Source: Margaritifera margaritifera (lineage: Eukaryota > Mollusca > Bivalvia > Unionida > Margaritiferidae). Taken from it: 64,000 nt of DNA. A program made the translations under genes and the position numbers. The first letter of the stretch is position 1, and the number at the start of each line of letters is the position of its first letter. This document shows positions 49,973 to 60,681 of the stretch, piece by piece. Under the pieces are notes generated by a model. The model did not search any database. It was not told where the DNA came from and saw only the letters and a list, made by a program, of their open reading frames with translations. Location: contig JAQPZY010001596.1 of the NCBI GenBank assembly GCA_029931535.1, positions 434,001 to 498,000 on the forward strand, in the 5' to 3' direction.

Positions 49973-50744
49973 TAGAATGTTACTATATTCGATGTTCTTT
50001 TTTCCATAAATTGAATTGAATCATCAGCAAGTCTTGCTTTTATTATTTAGTTTTTTTCTCATTACACAATAATATGAAGGCTACAATCATACTCTATCCA
50101 TTTGTGCTGTTATAGAGATTTAGCTAAAATAGCTGGAACAAACATTTTCAAACTTCTTATACAACATTCATTCCTACAAGATAAACGATTCAACAAAATG
50201 TATCGATTTATCTTAGCAAAGTCATGATCTCCTGTACCCAATGACCGAATGGAAATAAGATGTAACCGACTTTTAGCAACAGAAACCAATCGAGGCTTAT
50301 ATTTTTGGAGGAAAATTAATTATGAACGAAACATCAGTGAGTTAAGACCATGCTGGCATCAGGCTTTCAACATGTATTTCTTTGTTATTTAGTTCTTAAT
50401 TTCAACGAACATTGCATTGCTTTCAAAAGACACATACAATCTTAAAAACAACAGTTGTATTAAAACATTTATAGCTCGTGTTTAACATCTTTGATAGAGA
50501 TATCAATTTACGTATGTGGTATTAATTTTAACGATAGTATAACTAGAACAAAGGGGACTTTTTGTGCTTACGTCTGGCACTACAGCTGTGCAGCATTAGA
50601 AGAAAGAAAAGCAAACAGACCTATACAATATTTATTTATATGTGGTATTGCTGCGTTCCACAACTAATTTTCCTCCCATTTTTTGAAAGTAAATGATCGA
50701 TAGAGTGACAAAACCCAGGTCATTTGGTTTGGTGCAAAAATGGC
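49969..50744. other. No recognisable feature
   Basis: AT-rich DNA upstream of the LINE. Further decayed LINE sequence is possible, but I cannot see motifs. Confidence 0.4.
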
Positions 50745-53245
50745 TGTGTAAAAACAAATTACTTGGAATCACTTTGGTCGTTTTACACTTCTTTGAATTC
50801 AATTTGATTTGAGCAAAAGCAACATTACTGTAGTAAATTATACAGAGAAAATTAAATCAGTTAAAGAATTACTTGCTAATTGGTCTTTTATAAATCTGTT
50901 CATGGTTGGAAAAAAGTCACAGTAATTAAATCTTTAGCTTTGCCGATGCTTGTTCACTGTTATTTCTTTTAATTTTTTTTTGGTACTTCCCGACCCTCCA
51001 AAGGAAATCATGCAGTAAATTCAGAGAGTCTTGTTTAACTTCATTTGGAGTGGAAAAGGTGACAAAATTTAAAGGGACATTCTAGTCAATGACTATGTTA
51101 TATATGATGTTTATATAATATTATAAATATGCTAGGAAATTATAAATGTTTCTTGACTTTAATATTTGCTTAAACCTTAAGGTTAAGTATAATGTTGACA
51201 GGTTAGCTATTGTCCTCGAATTAAGTTGTTTACTTAATATTTGAGTTCAAGGACGGTTTTGGTAAACAAGATGTTGATTCAGTGTTAGGGCAAGGTTGAT
51301 TTTGTTTACATATAAAACCAGAAATTCCTTTAGAGTTATGTGTCAAAAATCACATACAACATAATATTCTAGAACATTCTGTCATGTGACCTATCTTTAT
51401 ATATACCATGTTTAGTGGACAGTTTTTCAATTTTCGACCTTAACAACAGCCTATAAAGAGTCATTACAGTTGTGAAAAAGATTTCTAATTCAGAGAGAGT
51501 TATTATTTAAAATATTCATTGGATTATAAAAGTGATCATAGACTTTTGGATTTTGGATTTTCAACTGATGATTTTGAGATTTATGTGAACTTATTCAAAG
51601 ATATTCTGGAGTACATCATTTGGGCACAGCATGACAGTAAAGATTACTGGCACATCAGGACATTAAAGACTATTGGCACACCAACACAGTCAAAGATAAA
51701 GTAATTCATTCGGAACATTCTATATTTAATACTTGTGATTAGGACACTTAGGATTATTGGATTTGTTGGATTTTAATTCACATTATTGTAAGTGCCTTTT
51801 GAATTGTCACTTTAATTGTCTAGAAATAAATTGCTTGTTGATTTATGCCTGATTTGTTTGTTTCACTTTCTTTTTGTTACATTTTTCTTAGACCATAGAG
51901 TCGAAACAACTATCAAGATGGCTGGCTGAAGATGCCACATACTCAATCTTTTGTCATGCACTTAAGATCGCGTGGATAAAAAAAAATATTTGATCTACTC
52001 AACCATTCACCATGGAAACTTCTTCTTATAGACGTACTTGGCGAGTTTTGAGGGGACAATATTTTGTTTTAAAGAAAAAAGGACTCCACATAGTGTCACA
52101 GAAGTTTAACATATTTTAAATGATGTATTTTTTGCATGGTCGGAATTGGATGACTATCATACAATAAATATTGAACAAATTGTATCAATACCACTCTGGT
52201 ATAATAAATATATCAAGATAAATGATAATGCGGTCTTTCTGAAGAAATGTTGTGAAAAGTCTGTAATTTTTTTATTAATGACATAATTAAGGAAGAAGGC
52301 ATGTTCCTTGCATACAGTGAGTTCATACAAAATGTAATATCAATATTACTTTGCAGAATTCTATGGAATGTTTGACGTAAGAAACTTGGAAAAACACCAT
52401 TAGAAATACTATCAAATTAGAATCTCCAGTACACGAATGTATCTATCATCTCAGGAAGCAGGACAAAATTATTACAAAATCATTTGATATATTATATATA
52501 AGAAAGAATAAAAGACTTCCAGTTCAAATGGAAACTAAATGGAACTCTGTTTTAAATCAGAATTACTCACACGAAGATAGGGAATCAATATTTTTCCTTC
52601 ACTTTTCTGCTATAGATGATAGAGGACTTCAGAGCTTTCAATACAAAGTTCTTCACATAATTCTCTCTACTAATGGTAGATTGTTTAAAATAAAAATCGC
52701 TGAATCATCATTATGTCCTTTTGTAATGAAGCTGAAGAGACTCTGCTTCATTTATTGTTTTGGATGTCATTTTGTAAAAACAGTATTGATACATTTTAGG
52801 TCAGTTCTTTGAGACAAATGTCATATTGAGTTAGAGTTAACAGAAGATACAATATTATTTGGAATTAGAAATTCAGCAGAATTGGATATCATTAAGATAT
52901 GCTTATTTCCGATAGAGAAGTATATATATACTTGTAGAATTAAAAATTGCATTTTAGTGGCTTGCGTAGAACAAATAAAATTTTATAAACATCTGGAAAT
53001 ATATTCCATATACTTGTACTACTCCGCAAGGGCAGACACAATAGAGGATGATGTGAAAAGATTAAAGAAGCACCGACAGATATTCAGTAATTAGTTATGT
53101 AACAAATATGTGTGTATGCAGGTATGTACGTGTGTAAGGTGTATATCTATATATATATGAATACATTTGAAAATTTACAATATACTTTGTAATTGTATAT
53201 GTATATAACTTGACCAAATAAAAAATGTAAATATAAAAACAAAAT
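50745..53245 (+). pseudogene. Tx1/L1-like LINE ORF2 C-terminal relic, split by a solo LTR
   Basis: Left part: NKLLGITL at about 50755, then a VTVIKSLALPML-like block at about 50927 and a VLFNFIWSGKGDKI-like block ending at about 51070. These are the region after the RT palm in L1/Tx1 LINEs. After the LTR (51096-51908), the frame shows a HALKIAWIKKN segment at about 51957 and an open segment 52528-52812 with W near its start, FQYKVLHIIL and TNGRLFKIKIAESSLCPF, the usual zinc-region lead-in. A tail frame follows at 52882-53094 with RADTIEDDVKRLKKH. The relic ends A-rich at about 53213-53245. It is 5'-truncated and frame-broken. Confidence 0.75.
51096..51908 (+). mobile_element. Solo LTR of the Gmr1-like family inside the LINE
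   Basis: It starts TGTTATATATGATG, ends GAGTCGAAACA and is flanked by ACTA on both sides (51092-51095, 51909-51912). At 813 bp it is slightly longer than the 776-bp LTRs. The heat-shock element (TTC 51367, GAA 51372, TTC 51377) and the TATATATA box (about 51397-51405) are kept; the heat-shock/E-box block is present only once. It is intermediate in divergence between the tandem element and the solo LTR at 29800. Confidence 0.92.
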
Positions 53246-54239
53246 CAATAGAACATTGAAATCAGTTAAATGTGGTCGGGGTGAGGATTAAAACATTTTC
53301 AATTTCAAATTTTGAAGTAATTACAGCAGCTAACTCCATGTATGAAGTATTAAACAGGTATGCGTAACAGCAAGTCCATAATAATTGTGATAAACATCGT
53401 GATCGAAATCGAAAACGTTTGTTCACATTTGTATACATTTATTGGTTTAGATCTGAGTTTAGACAAAACCTTCTATTTTTGGTTCTCTAAATTTCACGTA
53501 ATTTTTGTTCGTTTCCTGATTCGTTCAGATTAGTCAGTAAGTCAGTCGTGTAGTCTAGTACACTTTATTTACAATTTGCTTGGTAAGTCGTTACAAAGGC
53601 TGGCAATACCTGTTTTACAAAATGTATAAATTTCATTATGTTTTCCCAATACAGCAAAATCTGTGGCGAGAAAATATCTGAAGTGACATCAGTAGGCCTG
53701 CTGGAATACAGTCTGCAAAGGAGTTTCTTGATGGATACTAGAAATTTTATTTATTAGAAAAGGAATGTTGGGGCAACAATTCCGATTATAAAATATAACT
53801 GCCCGATTATTAATACAATGCTATCGACAAGTCAATTATATTTTTGTAACAAAATATTGAAATTATTCAAATGTAATATATTATGAAATTATATATTTAA
53901 AAAAAAGAAAAGACAAGAAAATTAAAATAAGTTTTACCATCGATATTTTGCAGCACGCTTAGATTTCATATTTGTTTTCATACAAATTTAGTTACCTTGT
54001 CATAGCTTTCCCGTTAGCTGTTTCTTTCTTGTTAGTCTTCCAAATATTTTTATACACTTACGCAACCGTCAACGGAAAGAGCTTAATCACGATAACGGTT
54101 CCCCAGTTAGACACTAGCACTGGAAGTATTTCAGGTTTTACAGTCACCTTTCTGATACACATCTTTTGCCTTGTATCCTGTCACATTTTGTTGCACACTT
54201 AGAGAGCCAATGGTGGAAATATATAAATCACAATAATGT
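53246..54239. other. No recognisable feature
   Basis: AT-rich DNA. The 76-codon frame at 53972-54202 is hydrophobic but has no recognisable motif. The left end of the second Polinton-like element should be near here but was not found. Confidence 0.45.
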
Positions 54240-54309
54240 TTTGTACTAACGAGTAGAAAACGAATACCGAAGAAACCATACTCTGAGCAGAACGACAGCC
54301 AAGTATCCT

Positions 54310-54870
54310 TCACGACGAGTGGAAGTTAAAATCTGGAGGCCGATCCACGATCAAAGATCATATCCTCCAAGGTCAACTACCAAAACGTTCACTCATCGGC
54401 ATCATCAGCAATGCAGCCCTCAACGAGCCATAGATGAAAATCCTTTCGAGTTCCAACCCTTCAATGTGTCCAAAATAGAAGTCATCTGAGATGGCCAGAC
54501 GTTGTGTACCAAACCCTTTGAAGAACACTTTCCCCGGAAAACAATACTTGAGATCTTACTTGACACTGTTTGAAGCCAAAGGACAATTAAAAACCAACAA
54601 TACCCACTGCATTTCGTACGAAAATTATGAAGCAGTATATGTTTTGTGGGGTTTTGATTTAACTCCAGACCAAAGCAGCACAAAATGATATTTCCACCCT
54701 ATAAAATCGGGTCAACTCTTTGTGGAACTTTAGTTTGCACAAGCTCTGGCCAACACACTGAACATCATATTTTATGCAGAATTTGACAATACTCTGAATA
54801 TTAACAGTCTGAGAGAAGTACTTCTAGACTATTACATAAAAAGATGGAACACAAACCTATGGAGATAGAA
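54310..54870 (+). pseudogene. Penton-like capsid protein relic (F54H12.2-like family)
   Basis: Three successive frames carry a family-typical series of motifs: LQGQLPKRSLIGIISNAAL at about 54370, then NPFEFQPFNV at about 54438, YLRSYLTLFEAKG at about 54546, FDLTPD at about 54655, and after a stop ALANTLNIIFYAEFDNTLNI at about 54735. I associate this order with proteins annotated as F54H12.2-like in animal genomes, which belong to Polintons and are thought to be a capsid component. Which capsid role is less certain. Frameshifts and stops make it non-functional. Confidence 0.65.
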
Positions 54871-55335
54871 AAAGAGGAAGTTTTCTATCCAGACTGACAA
54901 CAAGAGTCTCTTACATCAAGTGAATAATACAGAAATACAGTCATGATGTCAAGATGGCCAGATTAAGAACAACACTTCGCCTCATGTTTTGTTCGTCACT
55001 TAGCTGAAAGAACCACATAATTGACCAAAGAACATTGTAATGGTTGTCAAATCGATCATCCTAGACAGAAACAACATGACAAATGATAATGAATGAAGAA
55101 GACAAAGTGGAAGAGTATCTGGAAGATGCACAGACTCTCATCTCAAAAGAGCAGTTTTTGAAAAGGTGGTATAAAGACTTGAGTGAGCATTACCTCCATT
55201 GACTTATCTGGAGACGAAACGCATCAAAGTTCTCGTGCAACAGAGTACTGATACTTCCCGTTCATCGACTTACTTGACAGGTATTTTCAAGTAAAAAGTC
55301 GAATGTGAACTGATCACTTATCATTACCTGTGAAA
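54871..55335 (+). pseudogene. Unrecognised decayed coding stretch before the protease
   Basis: A frame at about 55094-55199 reads MNEEDKVEEYLEDAQTLISK and then FLKRWYKDLSEH, plausibly the N-terminus of the protease or of a small late gene. No family is recognised. Confidence 0.35.
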
Positions 55336-55339
55336 ATAA

Positions 55340-55720
55340 TGAATACACGGGTTCTTCATTACCTTCTGACTCACAGTTCGTACACAGCTTCTTGGAATCC
55401 AGTGGTGTGTGCTGAAGATGAACTTCCTCATTGATAACCTCAAGACATTCAAGCCTATGTCATCAAAACGGACTACAGTCATTGCCCAGGAACCCATTGG
55501 GAAGCTGTAGACTTTCCCAATGATTACAGTGTCGAATATTTTGATTCTTATGGATTACCTCCTCTGGAAGACGACATCATTAACTTTATGAGAAGAAATA
55601 CTCTATCTAGTCAATTCAATAATGTAAGATTACAAAGATCAGATTCGATAGTGTGTTAACAATATTGTGTGTATTTTATTCATCAACGCAGTCTTGTATG
55701 TCCTATAGAACATTAAGTGA
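55340..55720 (+). pseudogene. Adenain-type cysteine protease relic (Polinton PRO)
   Basis: In adenoviruses and Polintons this enzyme cleaves capsid precursors. Visible are CAEDELP at about 55410, two adjacent stops at 55432-55437, then one open frame with the catalytic His in PGTHW (codon 55495-55497), the Asp of YFDSYG (55543-55545), an LPPLEDDI segment and the candidate catalytic Cys at 55654-55656. The next codon, where the family has Gly, is TAA, after which QYCVYFI continues in frame. The His-Asp-Cys order and spacing fit the family. The stops make it a pseudogene. Confidence 0.85.
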
Positions 55721-56030
55721 GTACTCTAGAAACGATGATAAAATATAAAGATGGTTTTGTCAACATTATGGCTATTGATTTTTGTCTGCACATAAACGTA
55801 GTGTGTATCGATGGCAAAATGACGCTGTCCTAGATCATTGGAAGTCTAGTCTGACTCCACAACGTTGTCAACCTTGTAAATAGGTTCGTGTTTTGATATT
55901 GGTAAATAAAGAGGAAGGGACGTGCCCTAATGCTCTCTATTTATAGTTGATGTTTCAGTGAGCGGGGCGTATTAAACAAAAAGTATTGATCTAACAAAAA
56001 TGGTGTTGACTTGTATTCTTATACAAAAAC
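55721..56030. other. Decayed spacer after the protease
   Basis: No motif is recognised. It leads into the first copy of the duplicated charged gene. Confidence 0.4.
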
Positions 56031-56700
56031 AGATACACAAATCATTTGAATATGCCCTTCACATTCTCTCTGTCAATCTTCACATTTTCAATGTTTTCTT
56101 TCACGTCCAAATACCGATTCGGAGGGATGTTTTCCTTCACATTCGTGCTTCTCACAGACAAAACACCAGTCTTGCCATCCATGATTAACTCTTTAACTGG
56201 CCGTAGTCATGGTGCATATGAACATGGTAATGCACCACCTGATTGAAAGGAGAACGGAGAAGAAGATCAAAATTTTTCTCAAATTGGCCCAAGATCTACT
56301 GGAACAAGTCCTACGTGAGGAGATGAAAAAATAAGCAAACAAATGGGAAGAGAAAGAAGAACAGCAGCAGTGAGAAGAGGTAGAAGAGTGGAAGAAGGGG
56401 ACAGATGAGGTCACTGTTTCCTACCGAAAGAGAAGACAATACGCTGTAGTCAAACCCATGGTGAGCCCTACCCTTTTCTGGATGTTGTCGTTAACATCTC
56501 AGCGGTCCACGACGACAACCAACGGTCCTTTTCAGGGCCACTCACATCTCTTAGAAAAGAGATACTTTTCAAATCGTTGCAAGTTTGTTTGCTTTTATAA
56601 TTTTGTATGTCTTTTACAAAACATTAAAGCTTAAACCACTTCTACCCCAGTGTGATAGTGTGTATGTGGGTATAGTATATGTATAAACACCACCTAACCC
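56031..56700 (+). pseudogene. Unrecognised charged gene, copy 1, with histone-type 3' end
   Basis: Plus-strand frames show a Lys/Glu-rich segment (LLEQVLREEMKK at about 56296) and then VTVSYRKRRQYAVVKP at about 56410, separated by stops. The 3' end carries the stem-loop at 56524-56539, then TTTGTATGTCTTTT and an AAAACATTAAAGCTTAAA stretch. The blocks GGGATGTTTTCC, CCAGTCTTGCCAT, the stem-loop and the post-stem-loop sequence recur in the same order at 56850-57600, so the two stretches are diverged duplicates. Minus-strand frames here (56193-56414) are shadows. I do not recognise the protein. It is not a core histone by any motif I can see. Confidence 0.45.
56524..56550 (+). promoter_or_regulatory. 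Histone-mRNA-type 3' stem-loop 1
   Basis: GGTCCTTTTCAGGGCC folds into a 6-bp stem with one G-U pair and a TTTC tetraloop. It is preceded by CCAAC and followed by ACTCA (canonical ACCCA), then AGAAAAGAGATA, about 12 nt past the stem, in the position of the purine-rich downstream element that pairs with U7 snRNA. These are the signals for non-polyadenylated 3' ends of replication-dependent histone mRNAs. Confidence 0.8.
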
Positions 56701-56749
56701 TTGTGTATCATAAATCTCTCAGTGTCAATTATGATAAGTTTGTGAAAAA

Positions 56750-57530
56750 ATAAGAAGAATGCTTTCGTTTAGGTCGGCGCGATTTCACTTGATTTGTATT
56801 CTGTACTACACATACATATGTTTGCTTCACGTCTGTGTACATAATCTGAGGGATGTTTTCCATCACGACCTTGCTTAAAGCATATAAAGCGGTGCGTTCG
56901 CCAGTCTTGCCATTTAGCCTCGATCGTGTAAAAGAACAATGGGTTGCCAGCACTGTAAAGATGGTAACCTGAGTACAGCTGTGACACCCTTGAACAGAGT
57001 GCAACACCTCCTGGATCGGAAGGAAGAGTTACAGGCCTACCCCAACCTCAATACTTGAAGACGAAGATGATCTCCTTAAAGTCAGCAATGGGGTCCATCA
57101 CAAGGTGCTAGTTGAGGAAGTGCAGAAGATAAAGATGGCTTGGGCCAAGGAAAGGAGGGTGAACGAGCGGGAGAGGAGAGAGAGTGGGAATTCCCGCGCC
57201 TTAATGGAAACTTGATGAAGATCCAAGAAAAAATGCGGCAGATGGGATACAACGAATAGCTACCGCAGTCACCACCAGTAGTAAGCCACAAGCAACAACA
57301 ACAGCAACAGTCAGAAAAGGAGAAATGGGAGATGGAAGCCAATTAGTCTGATTTTAGGCTCAATCTCTCTGTCAGCAGATCCACCGAACACTTCGACCAG
57401 ATGTGTCCTTGTTGTAGAGCCCAACCTTGGAGGTGTAGTTGCCTGGATATCGATAAAGACCCATGATCCAGAAAAAAACCAAACGGCCCTTTTCAGGGCC
57501 ACCCAGATCTCTTGAAAAGAGAGATACTAC
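56750..57530 (+). pseudogene. Unrecognised charged gene, copy 2, with histone-type 3' end
   Basis: Frames include HLLDRKEELQAYPNLN at about 57005, VQKIKMAWAKERRVNERERR at about 57119, then a Gln-rich stretch (QQQQQ at about 57296) and SEKEKWEMEAN before the stem-loop at 57485-57500. Copy 1 and copy 2 are about 850-950 bp apart and share order but are strongly diverged. The protein is unrecognised. Possible roles include a basic or coiled-coil late protein of the Polinton. Confidence 0.45.
57485..57526 (+). promoter_or_regulatory. Histone-mRNA-type 3' stem-loop 2 (canonical)
   Basis: GGCCCTTTTCAGGGCC forms a perfect 6-bp stem with TTTC loop, preceded by CCAAAC and followed by ACCCA, matching the consensus bound by stem-loop-binding protein. 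TTGAAAAGAGAGATA at 57512-57526 is a good histone downstream element at the usual distance. Stem, loop, flanks and downstream element are all intact in a decayed locus. Confidence 0.9.
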
Positions 57531-57879
57531 TCAAAACACTACTGTGCTATGTTTGTATGTCTATATATATGGCTATGTTCAAAACCAAACTAAAACTTAA
57601 AAGCTCATCCCGCTAATGTTTGTGAATGTAGTTTGTATATAAACACACATACCCTTGCCTTGATTGTGTGTGTGTGTGTGGGGGGGGGGGGGGGGTTAGG
57701 GAGAGGGTTGTTTCTTTCACCTGACTTCTTTACATCCTACCCGCTCCTATGTGATAGTATGTTTGTGCGTATGGAAGCATAATGTGTGTAAAGCGGTCCT
57801 ACCCTTATTGTTTTATGGTCGGTGTAGGGTTTGTGGGGCACTAAAAACGACGTGTTGATAGTATTGTGCGGGATGTTGA
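57531..57879. other. Post-gene spacer with (GT)n(G)n
   Basis: A (GT)n run followed by G17-type homopolymer lies at about 57666-57696. The units resembling TGTGATAGTATGTTTGTG at about 57750 recall both the spacer after stem-loop 1 (about 56650) and the subterminal units of the first Polinton-like element. Confidence 0.5.
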
Positions 57880-58120
57880 ATAGTAATTAAACATTTTAAG
57901 ATTACCATTTCCATAGGGAGCCACAACGGCTCAAGATTTTACAAATATGCTTAGATCTATAGGTTACATGTGGGGGGTCTCTATGGCTCCCTCATGTTAA
58001 ACATATAGACATTTTTAACATTACCATTCCCGCAGGGTGGCCATAACGGCCTCATTGTAAACCTACTGCATAATGTTAATTCCCGTAAGGGGGGGGGGGC
58101 ATACTAATGAAACCTACCCC
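57880..58120. repeat. Probable right terminal zone of the second Polinton-like element
   Basis: Repeated short blocks: CATAGGGAGCCACAACGGCT at about 57914, an inverted CTATGGCTCCCT at about 57981, TTAACATTACCATTCCCGC at about 58016, GTGGCCATAACGGCC at about 58037 and TAATGTTAATTCCCG at about 58072. These resemble the AACATTACG/GGGCCACTA blocks at 7720-7850. The assignment is by resemblance only. Confidence 0.45.
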
Positions 58121-59780
58121 AAAAGGATTTAACATGCTGATTTTGAGAATGACCTATTGAATGACCTACTTGCATCGTGATCATATCATATTGATACACC
58201 ATATATTTAACTAATAATAAACAACCAAGCTCCTACTCTACTGAGTCATTGTTTCTGTACGCACATTGTATGCACTGTACTGACAGTCCGTTATTCAAGC
58301 TACACACAATGTCGATCTTCCAGTCATTTGGTCACCAATTTGTTTATGAGTGACCGAAGATCTCGAAACTCTTGACATGTAAAGATGAAGATTCATGTGC
58401 CCATCTTAAAACAGGGTTCTAACTGTATGTGGTAGACATTAATTTGCACACTTTGGAAGCAGACAGAGCTTTATCTCTATTTGTATTTTTGCAAAGGAAA
58501 GTTGAGCACCGTCACTTTGCTAGACCTTCCGTGGGCCTTGAAATTTTGATTTGTATGATTCTTTTGCGCAATTTTGTTGACAGCTTTATTTGTTGACACT
58601 TTTGAGTCAACAGAGTCAGCAAGTCATTTTGTGAAATACCTAGAACATTTGCTAGACATTTTACAATTGTCTTAAAGTCTCTATGCAATTGTACCATAAG
58701 AAAGATAGCACAATCGCAAACGTTTAGTATCTAAACATTCAAAGAAACAATTGCAATACAATTTTAATAGTTATTGATGTTACATATAGTTTTTCATTTC
58801 TTTCACAAGGCAAGACATGGTGACAACGGGTGTTGCAAATCAGGCAGAACTTTTGGCAAGAACTCCAGTTAGTTATAGTTTTGCAACTGCATCCACATTT
58901 ATAAAAGTCCTGGGCATCACACATGGTTGGTAACTTTATAGCTTTTTGGAAGAAAATGTATTTCATCTACATTTATATCTGTTCAGAAAAACTCTTGTCT
59001 GCAACCTCAGATTCATTTTTGATGTACAATCCAATAATTGTTCTAATTTGTGACAATTGTTATCCTTACCCAGAATCAAAGTAAGCAAAAATTTTGGATA
59101 TGTCTTTATCCATCTACAAACATTTGTTCAAATTTTAACTTTTTCCAATACAGTCGTAGTCACCAAATCTGCCCTGGGATATTTATGGTTCTCGACGTTG
59201 TTAAATCATTACGATCCATCTGCAGAAATGTTTCCAAAGATGGCAGCAGGCAATCTATGTTAGCAAACCAATTTGACGATGAAGACAACATTCATTGGCT
59301 TCGTTTTAGTTTGACAAAAACCATAAACATCTGATGGATAATTTCGTTTTCATGTCAACATAGTCACCTTTTAGAGCATATAGTTCCTGAATATACTATG
59401 TAGGGAGTATAGTTTTGTACCTGGTAGAAAACATCTATTCCGCCTAAGGGTAGAGATTGGATAATCATAATATACCAATTTGAATAGATGATCTTTGAAA
59501 GGATTAATTAATACACATTACAGATACAGAATGAACAAAAAACGAAAACAATGGATCAACCATAATAAAATGCATGAAATGTTTGAAGTTCTTTACATTA
59601 ACCTTGATTTTCCAAAATAATTAACACAATCAGGTATTTTCTTAAAATAAAAATAATTTTTCAAGGAAGTGTACATAATTCCTAGGTTATTCATAACAAT
59701 CTTCAAAATTTCTCAATAAATAAGAGTGAATTGATCATTGTCAAAATGAAATGATATTCTAAACCTTTCACTCATGTGCT
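58121..59780. other. No confirmed gene; Cys-rich minus-strand frame
   Basis: The minus-strand frame 58966-58739 has a Cys-rich run CGCSCKTITNWSSCQKFCLI followed by CNTRCHHVLPC, like short CXCX-type metal-binding segments found in some transposon-linked proteins. It has only 75 codons and no flanking domain that I can recognise, so I leave it unassigned. The other frames (58512-58697, 59050-59334) show nothing. Confidence 0.35.
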
Positions 59781-59784
59781 AAGT

Positions 59785-59822
59785 ATAGAAAATATCAGTA
59801 ACACATATACTCTTGCATTAGG

Positions 59823-59907
<85 letters not shown>

Positions 59908-60371
59908 GTCAGCAACATATATACTCTTGCATTAGGATTGTGTATATATATTAGAAAATGTCCGTAACATATATACTCTTGCATTAGGATTGTGTGTATA
60001 TATATTAGAAAATGTCAGTAACATATATACTCTTGCAGTAGGATTGTGTATATATATATTAGAACATGTCAGTAACATATATACTCTTGCATTAGGATTG
60101 TGTATATATATTAGAACATGTCAGTAACATATATACTCTTGCATTAGGATTGTGTATATATATTAGAAAATGTTAGTAACATATATACTCTTGCATTAGG
60201 ATTGTGTATATATATATTAGAAAATATCAGTAACATATATACTCTTGCATTAGGATTGTGTATATATATTAGAACATGTCAGTAACATATATACTCTTGC
60301 ATTAGGATTGTGTATATATATATTAGAAAATGTCAGTAACATATATACTCTTGCATTAGGATCGTGTATAT

Positions 60372-60433
<62 letters not shown>

Positions 60434-60462
60434 CAGTAACACATACACACTTGCATTTTAGG

Positions 60463-60529
<67 letters not shown>

Positions 60530-60620
60530 TAGAAAATATCAGTAACACGTATACTCTTGCATTAGGATTGTCTATATATATTAGAAAATGTCAGCAACAT
60601 ATATACACTTTCATTAGGGT

Positions 60621-60677
<57 letters not shown>
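59785..60677. repeat. 52-bp minisatellite with four (TA)n expansions
   Basis: The unit is AGAAAATGTCAGTAACATAT followed by ATACTCTTGCATTAGGATTG and TGTATATATATT, about 50-54 bp, in some 13 copies. TA tracts at about 59826-59899, 60374-60422, 60468-60520 and 60625-60677 each sit at the TATATA position of the unit. Frames across it are repeat translations. Confidence 0.92.

Positions 60678-60681
<4 letters not shown>

Larger units (their letters stand above)
54240..58120 (+). mobile_element. Second decayed Polinton/adintovirus-like element (partial)
   Basis: Plus-strand relics in order are: penton-like capsid protein (54310-54870), adenain-type protease (55340-55720), then two diverged copies of an unrecognised charged gene each with a histone-type 3' stem-loop (to 57530). 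The right zone at 57880-58110 has TTAACATTACCATTCCCGCA and TAATGTTAATTCCCG, reminiscent of the CGTAATGTTAAA blocks ending the first element. I found no left repeat, polymerase, integrase or ATPase, so this is one end of a larger element. It may or may not be the same family as 7700-16540. Confidence 0.65.

Noticed and set aside
56193..57502. Minus-strand frames over the histone-type stem-loop genes
   Set aside because: They oppose the direction shown by the stem-loops and downstream elements and show no motifs.
56500..57530. Core histone gene as the source of the stem-loops
   Set aside because: No segment upstream of either stem-loop reads as H2A, H2B, H3, H4 or H1 in any frame I checked. 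A heavily decayed histone gene cannot be fully excluded.
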